IMG/VR virus record: IMGVR_UViG_3300011430_000045
Location: 1-21,949 of that record
DNA: 21,949 nucleotides
Strand: one strand, 5' to 3'
Source of the DNA: a virus
In this document: positions 13,394 to 21,401 of the stretch, one piece after another
How positions within the stretch are numbered: the stretch's first letter is position 1
Layout of the letters: the number at the start of each line of letters is the position of its first letter
Made by a program: the position numbers and the translations under genes
The notes under the pieces: generated by a model
Seen by the model: the letters and a program-made list of their open reading frames with translations, nothing else
Database searches by the model: none
What the model was told of the DNA's origin: nothing

Positions 13394-13830
13394 GGATTGA
13401 CCCCGACACGCGTCGCGAGCTCCGGCGCGGATACGGATGCGCGTGCGGTGCATGGCGCTACGAGGTAGGGCGCCGGACCTTCAACGAACTCTCGAGCGAC
13501 CCGAGCGAGACAGTACTCGAAGGCATGCGGCAGGTGACCGACATGCGGCAGACGGGCTGCCCGTGGCAGGCGCTTCGCGATCCGTACGTCGCGGCCGTAC
13601 TGCATTGGTCGCGCGAGGTGAAGCGGCGCGGCGGCTACCCCGGTAGCCTCCCCGAAGCGATCGCGCGCGGCGTCTCGATCTACGAAAGCGCGTTCGGTGC
13701 CGTGCGTGCCTTCGATCAGCAGCGTGAACACGCGCGGCTCGAAGAAGAGAACGCGCAGCGCGAGGCGAACGCGGCGCGCGGATTCGTGGCGCAGCCGACG
13801 ATACGACGACCTACGAAACGTCGCCGCTGA
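13264..13830 (+). CDS. Tail assembly chaperone, downstream part (T-like), read by -1 frameshift
   Basis: This frame, -1 to the upstream chaperone gene, remains open to the TGA at 13828-13830. From about 13390 on it shows coding-like third-position bias. It has no usable ATG or GTG near the upstream stop; the first in-frame ATG is far inside, at EGMRQ. It therefore should be read through a frameshift from the G-like gene, giving a fusion of 145 plus 188 residues if the slip is at the AAA at 13262. The distinct part includes GYGCACGAWRYEVGRRTF with a CxC pair, TGCPWQALRDPYVAAVLHW, and a coiled-coil LEEENAQREANAARG with a basic tail. Low third-position bias before 13390 leaves room for a later slip point. 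Confidence 0.6.
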   Translation, partial: NRGRLRLLHAAAFVAARARTDRAPACGAEPDERWDPAQREVCVRIDPDTRRELRRGYGCACGAWRYEVGRRTFNELSSDPSETVLEGMRQVTDMRQTGCPWQALRDPYVAAVLHWSREVKRRGGYPGSLPEAIARGVSIYESAFGAVRAFDQQREHARLEEENAQREANAARGFVAQPTIRRPTKRRR

Positions 13831-13845
13831 CGGCCGAGGTGCACC

Positions 13846-15642
13846 GTGGCCGACGAGACATTTGAGATTGGCTTCGAGGTCACGAACGCGCAGGCGCCGG
13901 CACAGGCCTTCGAGGATCTCAAGCTCAAACAGCTCCAGGCGGGCGAGGAAGCGAAGCGGCTCTCGGCCGAGCTCCGCGCGCTACAACAGTCGGGCCAGGC
14001 GACCGCGCAGAAGACGGAGGAGCTTCAGCGCGCGTTGATTCGCGCGAAGGAAGCGGCGGCGCAGTACGGGGCGCAGGCTCGGCAGGTGGCGCAGGCGCAG
14101 CGCGCGCAGGCCCAAGCTGCGCAGGCCCAGGCGTCGGCCACGAACACGACTAGTACGGCCATGACGCGCGGCACCGCCGCGCTTGCGACGGCGGGTCGGA
14201 GCGCGAGTACGGTAGGGCAGCAGTTCGGGCAGTTGTCGTCTTCGATCGGACGGGTCGGATCGATAATCGGTACCGCGGCCCCTGCCCTTGGCGGCTTCGT
14301 CACCTCGCTCGGTCAAGCCGGCGGCGCGATGACGGGCCTATCCGCCACAATGGGACCGGTCGGGATCGCGATCGGTGCGGTCACTGCGGCGATCGGGATC
14401 GCCACCGCGGCATGGGAACTCTTCGGCGACGAAGCCGAGGAGGCTGGGCGGGACGCGGAGGAGGCGGCAGGGCGCGCTACCCGTTCGATGACACAGGTCA
14501 TCGAAGCACGGATCACCGACACGCAGGTCCGCATCGAGCAGATGCGGGCTACGGCGGGTTCTGACGCCGAGTTCGTCGAACAGACGGCGGTCTTGCGTGG
14601 CCTTCAGGCGCAGCTCGAAGAGCTCGAGGCGCCGCTTCGCCTTCGCGCACAGCTCGAAGAGGAAGCGACGACACGCGCGCGCGCGCATGCGCAAGCGGAA
14701 GCGGGCCTCGTCGAGGCAGCGCGCGAGTATGCGGCAGGCCTCGCCGAACTCGAAGAGCAAGAACGCGAACAGCAGCGGCGGCGAGAAGAAGCTCAGCAAT
14801 CGCGCCAGCGCGCCGCCCAGTCCGAGCGTGAAGAGCTCGCGCGGATCGATGCGCTCGCAGACCAGCGCGATCAATACGAGCGCAGCATTCAGAAGGTCGT
14901 CGAAGCGCTCGAGCGCGAACAGGCTGCGTTCAACGCGCTCTACGGCGAAGACGCCATGGCAGCGGCGGAGGCGCGGGCGAACGCGTTCACACAGAACCGG
15001 CTGAACGATTCGAACGAAATGCTCGCGATGGGCGAGCAGATCGAGACCGACCGACAGGGCGCTCACCAGGCGGACCTGCATCAGAAGGAGCAGGACCGCG
15101 AGAAGCTCGAAGAGACGAAGGAGCATCACCGTGAGGTCGCCGCGATCACCGACGAGATGTGGTCGAGTGTTGGCGCGTCGGTAACCGACTTCGCCGGCCA
15201 GATGTTCAAGTTCCTCATCTCGGGGAGCGACAAGTCGGGCGACGCGTTCCTCGGGATGCTCGACGCGTTCCTCGAAGCGACGGCGATCGAGTACTCGATC
15301 AAGGCGCTCGGCGAAGCGGCGAACGCGATCGCGGCGTTCGCGCGCAACGATTACGTGGCCGGGCCTCAACACCTCATCGCGGCAGGCATGGCGGCTGGCG
15401 TTGCGGCTGCGACGGGGATTGCCGGCGCGGCCATCAACGTCCCGAGTGCGGGCGCCGGAGGGAGCGCGCCGGCGAGTGCAGGCCAGGCGGCGACGGCTGG
15501 CGGTGGCGGTGGAGTCACCAACATCTCAATCAACCTTTTCGCGCCGAACGCCGTCTTCACCGAGGCCGAGCGCGGCCAGATGCTCACGAACAGCATGCGC
15601 GCGACGCGGCGCGAGTTCGGCCCGGCCGCCACGAGGGTCTGA
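13846..15642 (+). CDS. Tape measure protein
   Basis: A 598-aa protein with the expected layout: an N-terminal coiled-coil region (about residues 20-95, rich in Ala/Gln/Lys/Glu), a hydrophobic Gly/Ala-rich stretch (138-192, including GPVGIAIGAVTAAIGIATAAW), a second long coiled coil with many Glu/Arg/Gln residues, and a C-terminal hydrophobic and glycine-rich segment (GAGGSAPASAGQAATAGGGGG). It sets tail length and later leads DNA into the cell. At about 1.5 Å per residue, 598 residues predict a tail of roughly 90 nm, shorter than lambda's. The GTG at 13846 has GAGGTG shortly before it. It follows the chaperone pair, as in other siphophages. Confidence 0.88.
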   Translation: MADETFEIGFEVTNAQAPAQAFEDLKLKQLQAGEEAKRLSAELRALQQSGQATAQKTEELQRALIRAKEAAAQYGAQARQVAQAQRAQAQAAQAQASATNTTSTAMTRGTAALATAGRSASTVGQQFGQLSSSIGRVGSIIGTAAPALGGFVTSLGQAGGAMTGLSATMGPVGIAIGAVTAAIGIATAAWELFGDEAEEAGRDAEEAAGRATRSMTQVIEARITDTQVRIEQMRATAGSDAEFVEQTAVLRGLQAQLEELEAPLRLRAQLEEEATTRARAHAQAEAGLVEAAREYAAGLAELEEQEREQQRRREEAQQSRQRAAQSEREELARIDALADQRDQYERSIQKVVEALEREQAAFNALYGEDAMAAAEARANAFTQNRLNDSNEMLAMGEQIETDRQGAHQADLHQKEQDREKLEETKEHHREVAAITDEMWSSVGASVTDFAGQMFKFLISGSDKSGDAFLGMLDAFLEATAIEYSIKALGEAANAIAAFARNDYVAGPQHLIAAGMAAGVAAATGIAGAAINVPSAGAGGSAPASAGQAATAGGGGGVTNISINLFAPNAVFTEAERGQMLTNSMRATRREFGPAATRV

Positions 15643-16421
15643 TGGCACACCTTCTCGCCGGCTGGGACTTCGCGCGCTACGAGACAGCGCCCGCGTTCAC
15701 GATCGACGACGACGGCGCCGCGCACCTCATCACGTTCTCGACTGGCACCTACTGTCACATCGATCTTCAGTCGGTGCTCGGCACTGGCGCCTACGACGAC
15801 TTCGCGACCGCGCTTCAGACTGCCATCAACGCCGTGGTCGATGGCAGCAACACATACGCGGTGACGTTCGTGACGTCGCCGACCCCCGGTTACCTGATCG
15901 AAGCGGACACGGTGAATTTCTCGCTCGCGTTCTCTGGCGACGCCGGGACGAATATGCGCCGTATCCTCGGGCTCTCCGGAAATCAGAGCGGCGCGTCGGA
16001 GTACTCGTCGGACGTCACAGCGTACTACTACCTCGCGCTCGCGCGTGACGGGTATTCGGATTTCTCGCGCCCGTTCGAGACAGCGGGCCAGACCAAGCGC
16101 GTCGTCTCCTCGAACGCCAGCGCGTACTCGGTCGGGCCGCAAACGTACGAAGAGCGGTTGAAGCTGAAGATGCGATTCAACGCGCTAGCTAGCGTCTTCG
16201 AGGATCAAGCAGTCACCGCCGCACCGTGGACGTATGAGGCGCTGCGGAAGCATGTGCGCTGTCATCAGCCGGTGGTGTTCCGGACGACCACTCCGGCCGC
16301 GAACCTCGTCTGCAAGTTCGTGACGGGCGAGTTCGATGAGGGTTCGCGCAAGAGCGTGTTCCGCGACTACCACGCGAAGTGGGATCTCGAGGTCGAGGCG
16401 CAGTACCTAGGCTCGGTCTAG
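15642..16421 (+). CDS. Probable distal tail protein, 259 aa
   Basis: The ATG overlaps the tape measure stop (TGATG), so the two are coupled. The protein is strand-rich with aromatic residues, for example AHLLAGWDFARYETAPAFTI near the start, HIDLQSVLGTGAYDDFATALQ and YHAKWDLEVEAQYLGSV at the end. Its place directly after the tape measure and before a large hub-like gene is where siphophages carry the distal tail (Dit-like) protein, which caps the tube and anchors the tip. No specific motif proves the family. Its stop codon interlocks with that of the minus-strand gene in a shared CTAG (16418-16421). Confidence 0.5.
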   Translation: MAHLLAGWDFARYETAPAFTIDDDGAAHLITFSTGTYCHIDLQSVLGTGAYDDFATALQTAINAVVDGSNTYAVTFVTSPTPGYLIEADTVNFSLAFSGDAGTNMRRILGLSGNQSGASEYSSDVTAYYYLALARDGYSDFSRPFETAGQTKRVVSSNASAYSVGPQTYEERLKLKMRFNALASVFEDQAVTAAPWTYEALRKHVRCHQPVVFRTTTPAANLVCKFVTGEFDEGSRKSVFRDYHAKWDLEVEAQYLGSV

Positions 16422-16666
16422 GGCTCGTCGTCGGCAGCGCCGAGCATGCGCGCGAATCCCTCGGAGAGGTTTTCGTTCGCAAGACGGCTCTCGGCAAGGT
16501 GCTCCTGCAAGGTGGTGTGCATCGCATCGAGTCGCGCGCGCGCGGCGCGCAGCTCCTTCGCTGCGCTGACGACCGACCACCACGCGGCGAGCCACATCAC
16601 GAGCCAAGCGACCGCCGCGGTCGCGACGAGCACTGTATAGAGTGCGGAGCCGTCCCCCTCCGACAC
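16418..16666 (-). CDS. Small single-TM coiled-coil protein, minus strand
   Basis: An 82-aa protein on the strand opposite to all neighbours. Residues about 9-33 (LYTVLVATAAVAWLVMWLAA onward) form one clear membrane span. The remainder, AAKELRAARARLDAMHTTLQ and EHLAESRLANENLSE, is amphipathic and likely a coiled coil. The N-terminus is acidic (MSEGDG) while basic residues follow the span, so the positive-inside rule favours the coil in the cytoplasm. That argues against an inner-membrane spanin. The GTG start overlaps the lipoprotein stop (TAGTG). It ends in the CTAG shared with the 259-aa gene. Function unknown; a moron or membrane regulator is the likeliest class. Confidence 0.6.
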   Translation of the reverse strand: MSEGDGSALYTVLVATAAVAWLVMWLAAWWSVVSAAKELRAARARLDAMHTTLQEHLAESRLANENLSEGFARMLGAADDEP

Positions 16667-17037
16667 TACGGGGCGTCCGGGTGATCGGCGCCGAGGTGGG
16701 TCTCACCGTCGCACGGAATCGCGACGCATCGCGGCGAGCCGCTCGCGCAAGAGGAAGCCGCGTCCGCGGAGGCGCACACCACCGGCGCCGTTAGACGGGT
16801 GCCACCACCGAGACGGCCAGGGTCGCACCGCGCTTCCCATGCCTCGTCGCAAGTGGCGAAGTGCAGCCACGTCATCCCGTCGCGCTCCTCACCGCTCTGC
16901 GTGGGGATGTCGTCGTCCGGCCCGCATTCCGCCATCGCTGTGACGGCCCCAGCGGGCACCTCGCACCGCGGCGCCTCGCCAATACAGCCAGCCACCACCG
17001 CCGCGCCCGCCCCAATCCACCACCGCCGCTGAAACAT
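16666..17037 (-). CDS. Small cysteine-rich lipoprotein, minus strand
   Basis: A 123-aa lipoprotein. The ATG at 17037 gives MFQRRWWIGAGAAVVAGC: two Arg, a hydrophobic core, and a VAGC lipobox with the lipidated Cys at residue 18. Eight further Cys residues are spread through the mature part (for example ECG, ATCDEAW, ARCDPG, VVCAS, SSCAS, PRCVAIPC), enough for four disulfides, so it should be oxidised outside the cytoplasm. The reading frame continues upstream to a TTG at 17055, but the ATG gives the better signal peptide. It lies first in a minus-strand pair amid plus-strand tail genes. Phage lipoproteins in such places often block superinfection or alter the host surface; here that is inference. 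Confidence 0.7.
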   Translation of the reverse strand: MFQRRWWIGAGAAVVAGCIGEAPRCEVPAGAVTAMAECGPDDDIPTQSGEERDGMTWLHFATCDEAWEARCDPGRLGGGTRLTAPVVCASADAASSCASGSPRCVAIPCDGETHLGADHPDAP

Positions 17038-17084
17038 GGCGGACCAAGGTAACAACGATCGGACCGGCGTGAAGGGGTCACCAA

Positions 17085-19706
17085 ATGACGACGCCGTGGA
17101 ACCGCTTCATCGCGACGGGCAGCGGCCAGCTCGCTGTCCGGCTCATGATCGAGGGCCTGCCGTACGAGTTCGTTTCTGACCCGCGCATGGAGCAAACGAC
17201 GGCCGACGGCCGCGTGCGCGTATACGCGCTGCCCGAGATGGGCGCAGGGATCGTCATCGAAGACAGCGTCAACATCCCGGAGGCGAAGCTCGAAGCGCAG
17301 GGCGTCTCGATCACGATCTTCGAGACCGACGACGAGCTCGTGTCGCGGGCGTTCTGGTTCATGCCGTCGATCGAGCGCTTCGTCGCGGCGAGCGTCGAGT
17401 CGGACGACGAGACGATCACGCTGTTGAGCACGGGTGGGATCGTTGACGGCGACGTCGTGCACATCGGGACGGAGGCGATCCTGGTGGACGACGTGCCGAG
17501 CGCGACGGAGCTCGACGTCACGGGCGGGCGCGCGTACTGGGATACGATCGCGCAAAAGCACTGGGCGAACGAAGGCGCGGTGCCGTACGCGCTGATCGCG
17601 AACCGCCCGCTGCGCGTGCGCGGCCGGCGCGCGTACATCTACGGCTACGCGGACGGCGACGACCCGCAGGGCGACGGAACACAGATCTGGCTCGGCCACG
17701 TCACGAGCGAGCCGCGCTGCGACGACGCGGGCGCGAGCTGGCACATCCAGATCGGCTCGATCGCGGAGCGGCTCGAGAGCAAGCTCGGCGGCGGGCTCGA
17801 CGTACCGAAGTACCCGCGCGGGATCTACTACCCTTCGCATGCTGGGCTCCGTGTGCTCGTCGCGGAGACGACTGCCGGCGGAGTGGATAACGATACGGAC
17901 TGGTTCACCGGGTTCTTCGAGACGCAGCGCGACTTCGTCGAGGCGCTCACCGACTGGCTTACGACTGGGGGCGAATCACGGATCGCGGACCTTGGCCTCG
18001 CGTCGACGCTCCGAGCGATCGAGACCGAAGACGGCCGCTGGACATTGCAGATCGTGGTCGGTACCGGAGTGACAAACTTCCAGGTCCTTATTCAGAGCGA
18101 GCAGGACGGAGAGACGTCGTTCGACATGGCGGAGTACGTCGACGAGGATGGCGCTCTGTTCGATTCGATATCGGCCGGAGATGTTATCTACCCGCGATGG
18201 TTCACGCGCCACGAGGACGACCGCCTCGTCCCGCGCGGGTTCTTCGGTGAGAGCGGTGACGACAGCCTCCATAGCCCGTCCGACGCCGCGACGTGGCCGC
18301 GCTACCGCCTCTACCTGAACTCCGGCGTCGCGGACGACTGGGTCACGTGCGAGATCGACTGGCCGAGTGGCGATACGCGCGAACACGCGATCGTTTCGGC
18401 CGGCGTCTCGGCCGCCGACAACTACATCGAGCTCGAGCCGTTGCTCGCCGTCGCGGGAGAGCGATACGGCGCGTTCAGCCCGCCCGCTGTGAATCCGCTG
18501 CGCGGGGTAGCAACGGGCAACCTGGACGACTTCCGCGAGTTCCTGCTCACCGAGTCGGTCGACTACGCCAACCGCGGCACCGCGCCGTTCGTCACGTCGA
18601 GCGACATCGCCGATTGGAGCGCGGTGATCGCCGACGCGATCCGCGGGCGCTCGTGGCTCGATCGGCGCTTCTATACGCTTGCCGCTCCCGTCGATCTTGC
18701 CGAGATGCTCGCGGGCGAGTGGCGCCTCCTCAACCTCTTCCCGGTGATCGAGAGCGACGGGCGCATCGGCGTGCGCATCCTGCGCCAACCCAACGAGTCG
18801 ACGGCGGACGCGACGACGATCGACGAAGAAATCGTGAGCGTCGGGTGGAGCTCGATCGAGCGAGGCAATCAGACGATCAACCGCGTCGAGCTCAAGACGG
18901 GCTACGTCGCGCGTGACGACGAGTGGACCGAGACGACGATCGACACCGTCGACATCACGGCATACGCGCAGGATCACCAGGATCGGCCGCTCACGATCGA
19001 GCCGCGTAGCCGGGCGGCCGGTCTCGCGCAGGAGTGGCGAGAGATCGGCGAGAACGCCGTCGCGGAGATGGCGCTCCCGGTGCTCGGGCTCTTCGGCTAC
19101 CCGCACTCGTTCGTCGACGTCCACGTGAGCTGGAAGCTCTTCAACCTGCTGATCGGCGACATCGTCTCGTTCAGCGCTGAGCACCTGCCGAGTTATCTCA
19201 GCGGAGTGCGCCCGATATCGGGCGTCGTAGGGATCGTCGTCGGCCGCCGCTGGGCGCTCGGCGAAGCGCACGGACGGCTGCGCATCCTGATCTCGTTCGC
19301 CAACGTCGCGGGCTACTCGCCAACGGCGCGTGTTACCGGGACGGCGGATCAGGGCGGGAACGTCTGGGACCTCACCATCAATCACACGCTCTACGCGCCG
19401 CTCGATTCGGCAGGCGCCGTGCTCGCGAACGTCGATACTTTCATCGAGGTCGATCACTCGGTGAAAATAGTGAAGTACGACAGCGAGACCGCCTCTGAGG
19501 TCGAGGGCACCGTAACGGCGGTGAACACCTCGACGCACGTCATCCGCGTCGCCTTCAACAACGTGTTCGTTCCCGGCGCGTTTACGTGGGAGCTCATGTT
19601 CCAGGACTACAGCAACTCGAACGACACCGAGCGCAAGTACGCGGCGATCGCGAGCTCTACGGCGCTCCTTGCCGCCAACACGAACCCTCGTACGTACGGC
19701 GCCTGA
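17085..19706 (+). CDS. Large tail-tip / tail hub protein, 873 aa
   Basis: The largest protein in the window, with an ATG after AAGGGG. It is strand-rich, acidic and without membrane spans. Residues about 105-165 hold a module with GGIVDGDVVHIGTEAILVDD then GGRAYWDTIAQKHW, a recurring turn-and-strand pattern in phage tail-tip proteins (DGxVxxIGTEAxxV...G..xGT...H). The second half includes LLNLFPVIESDGRIGVRILR and GRRWALGEAHGRLRILISF. It probably is the hub or tail-associated protein at the end of the tail, where the tape measure leaves and the receptor-binding parts attach. The call is by size, order and module; no enzymatic motif was seen. Confidence 0.6.
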   Translation: MTTPWNRFIATGSGQLAVRLMIEGLPYEFVSDPRMEQTTADGRVRVYALPEMGAGIVIEDSVNIPEAKLEAQGVSITIFETDDELVSRAFWFMPSIERFVAASVESDDETITLLSTGGIVDGDVVHIGTEAILVDDVPSATELDVTGGRAYWDTIAQKHWANEGAVPYALIANRPLRVRGRRAYIYGYADGDDPQGDGTQIWLGHVTSEPRCDDAGASWHIQIGSIAERLESKLGGGLDVPKYPRGIYYPSHAGLRVLVAETTAGGVDNDTDWFTGFFETQRDFVEALTDWLTTGGESRIADLGLASTLRAIETEDGRWTLQIVVGTGVTNFQVLIQSEQDGETSFDMAEYVDEDGALFDSISAGDVIYPRWFTRHEDDRLVPRGFFGESGDDSLHSPSDAATWPRYRLYLNSGVADDWVTCEIDWPSGDTREHAIVSAGVSAADNYIELEPLLAVAGERYGAFSPPAVNPLRGVATGNLDDFREFLLTESVDYANRGTAPFVTSSDIADWSAVIADAIRGRSWLDRRFYTLAAPVDLAEMLAGEWRLLNLFPVIESDGRIGVRILRQPNESTADATTIDEEIVSVGWSSIERGNQTINRVELKTGYVARDDEWTETTIDTVDITAYAQDHQDRPLTIEPRSRAAGLAQEWREIGENAVAEMALPVLGLFGYPHSFVDVHVSWKLFNLLIGDIVSFSAEHLPSYLSGVRPISGVVGIVVGRRWALGEAHGRLRILISFANVAGYSPTARVTGTADQGGNVWDLTINHTLYAPLDSAGAVLANVDTFIEVDHSVKIVKYDSETASEVEGTVTAVNTSTHVIRVAFNNVFVPGAFTWELMFQDYSNSNDTERKYAAIASSTALLAANTNPRTYGA

Positions 19707-19709
19707 CGC

Positions 19710-20339
19710 ATGCCGTCATCCGAGCTCGGGCACTATGTGCGCTTCGACGAAGCGAATGTGGATAGCCAAGAGTATTGCGACACGGGGATCTCTCGCCGAG
19801 CGATCGGAAACCTCGATCATCTCGCCGATCAGTACGCGCAGCAGCGCGTGAACTGGGTCAGTCACAGCAGTCTCTACCTGACGCAGGACGCAGCTTCGAT
19901 CACTGATGACGTTTACTATCCGATGTGGACATCGACGCCGTTCGATCTCCACGTGCGCGAGGACCTCGAGAGCTACCGCTGCTTCGTCCGGCTTCGCGTG
20001 CAGAGCGACGACGCGGTGCAGTCGGCGGTCTTCCGCGCGATCCTCGCGCCGGAGGGCGACGCCGAAGCGGACCTGTTCACGGCTGGCGTGAACGTCTTCA
20101 CCACCGCAACGATCACGTCCGCCACCTTCGCGTGGGTCTCGGGCGGCTCGCTGATCTACCTCGACCGCGACCACGTGCGACGAGCGACGCGCACCGTCTC
20201 GACGGTCGACAGCGTCGGAGGCACGCCCGTTACTGCGACGTGGCTCCGCGCGCGGCTGCACGTTTGGGGCGCGCGGTCGAACTCGCAAGCTGAGCCGCGC
20301 CTCGGCGGTGTGCACCTGCGCGAGTACTACCACCCGTAA
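19710..20339 (+). CDS. Tail-tip structural protein, 209 aa
   Basis: The gene begins 3 nt after the hub gene stop, without a clear Shine-Dalgarno, so it likely depends on coupling. The N-terminal part is polar and partly helical (LDHLADQYAQQRVNWVSHSS), like the start of a trimeric tip or receptor-binding unit. It is followed by strands: YRCFVRLRVQSDDAVQSAVF, FTTATITSATFAWVSGGSL and WLRARLHVWGARSNSQ, ending GGVHLREYYHP. The layout is a single β-sandwich-like domain. The order after the hub suggests a tail-tip component. Its exact role is not recognised. Confidence 0.5.
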   Translation: MPSSELGHYVRFDEANVDSQEYCDTGISRRAIGNLDHLADQYAQQRVNWVSHSSLYLTQDAASITDDVYYPMWTSTPFDLHVREDLESYRCFVRLRVQSDDAVQSAVFRAILAPEGDAEADLFTAGVNVFTTATITSATFAWVSGGSLIYLDRDHVRRATRTVSTVDSVGGTPVTATWLRARLHVWGARSNSQAEPRLGGVHLREYYHP

Positions 20340-20348
20340 GGGGGACGC

Positions 20349-21380
20349 ATGTCGGCAACCGTCCCCGAGTCGCGCGTCGACCTGCGCCAGGGCGAGGTTG
20401 CGATTTCGAACAGCGTGCGGAGCGTGCACTGGGTCGAGGCTGCGCGGCAGCAATGCTGGCTCGCTGGGCGCGGATCGATCGACGTGCCGGTGCACTGCCC
20501 GCTCGTCACGGTCTCGGCAGCAGACAGCGCGAACTTCCGCTATTGGACGAAGCCGCGCTATCAGACGACGCGGTACGCGTACTCGCTCGTGCTGACCGCG
20601 AGCAGTTCCGGGACGTGCACGGTGACGATCGGCGGGACGCCGCACGCTGTGCGCGTCGATCGGCCGAGGGACGCGACGCCGGTCACGATCTTCGTGGACC
20701 GGGCCTCGCAGAGCGAGAGCGAGGCCGAGCTCGGGTTCACGCTCGCAGCACCGAGCGGCTTCGCCGTCACGCTACACAGCGTGGGGATCGAAGCGGTCCC
20801 GCGCTACCTGCTCGCCACGAGCGGGAGCGACCTCGGCACCGATCGCCTCGGGTTCTGGCCGCGTCAGCCGATCTTCGAGCTGCGGCACACGGATGAGATC
20901 CTCGATCGGCAGAACGAGCTACGCAGCGCATGCCGCCGCGTCGGCGAGTATCAGCTTTCGCTTGGAGACAAGAGCCCGTTTGCGATCACCACCGCCTCGC
21001 CGTCGTGGGCCGCGCTCCTCGACGACGAGTTCACGCTGCTCGGACGCTACCTCTTCAGCACGGACACGACGCGCACGATGAGCTGGCGCATCCTCGCGAA
21101 GTGCAGCGACGGCACGACCGCCGGCAGCTGCCGCGTCAACAACACGTCGGGCGGGTCCGGCGTCTCGACGATCACGATTCCCGCCGGCACGACGAGCTAC
21201 ACGTGGCTCCCGGTGACGAGCGGTGCGGCGGCCACGTTCGCGTGCGACGCCGAGAACAACACCGTCAGCAACGGTCGCCGCTCTTCGCGCGACGACGAGC
21301 ACATGATCGAGGCGAACCGCAGCGCTGGCGCGGGCACGATCAACATCGCGTCGATCAGCATCTACGACGCCGCCGCATAG
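20349..21380 (+). CDS. Tail-tip or receptor-binding candidate with two β-sandwich-like halves
   Basis: A 343-aa protein after GGGGG (20341-20345) and an ATG. Two strand-rich halves share a loose pattern: SSGTCTVTIGGT, then VTIFVDRASQ and VTLHSVGIEAV in the first; TAGSCRVNN, then TSYTWLPVTSGAAATFACD and INIASISIYDA in the second. This suggests duplication of one sandwich domain (carbohydrate-binding or jelly-roll-like). A linker with ILDRQNELRSACRRVGEYQL lies between. Such proteins in this place often bind host receptors, which is inference. No catalytic motif was seen. Confidence 0.5.
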   Translation: MSATVPESRVDLRQGEVAISNSVRSVHWVEAARQQCWLAGRGSIDVPVHCPLVTVSAADSANFRYWTKPRYQTTRYAYSLVLTASSSGTCTVTIGGTPHAVRVDRPRDATPVTIFVDRASQSESEAELGFTLAAPSGFAVTLHSVGIEAVPRYLLATSGSDLGTDRLGFWPRQPIFELRHTDEILDRQNELRSACRRVGEYQLSLGDKSPFAITTASPSWAALLDDEFTLLGRYLFSTDTTRTMSWRILAKCSDGTTAGSCRVNNTSGGSGVSTITIPAGTTSYTWLPVTSGAAATFACDAENNTVSNGRRSSRDDEHMIEANRSAGAGTINIASISIYDAAA

Positions 21381-21401
21381 CGCGCGGTGCACGGAGACAT
21401 C

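Noticed and set aside
13396-13830. Independent T-like gene starting at a rare ATT (13396)
   Set aside because: ATT is almost never used as a start, and no ATG or GTG is near. Frameshifting from the upstream chaperone gene explains the overlap better.
16418-17037. Reading the minus-strand pair as Rz/Rz1-type spanins
   Set aside because: The lipoprotein comes first, is large and Cys-rich, and the TM protein's basic residues after the span predict a cytoplasmic coil. Those features disagree with i-spanin/o-spanin pairs.
16379-17052. Plus-strand frames across the minus-strand cassette
   Set aside because: None has a ribosome site with protein-like composition, while the minus strand here shows a clear lipobox protein and a TM/coiled-coil protein.
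17976-19538. 520-codon open frame on the minus strand
   Set aside because: It mirrors the large tail hub gene, is Arg/Asp-rich and low in recognisable structure; a shadow of GC bias.
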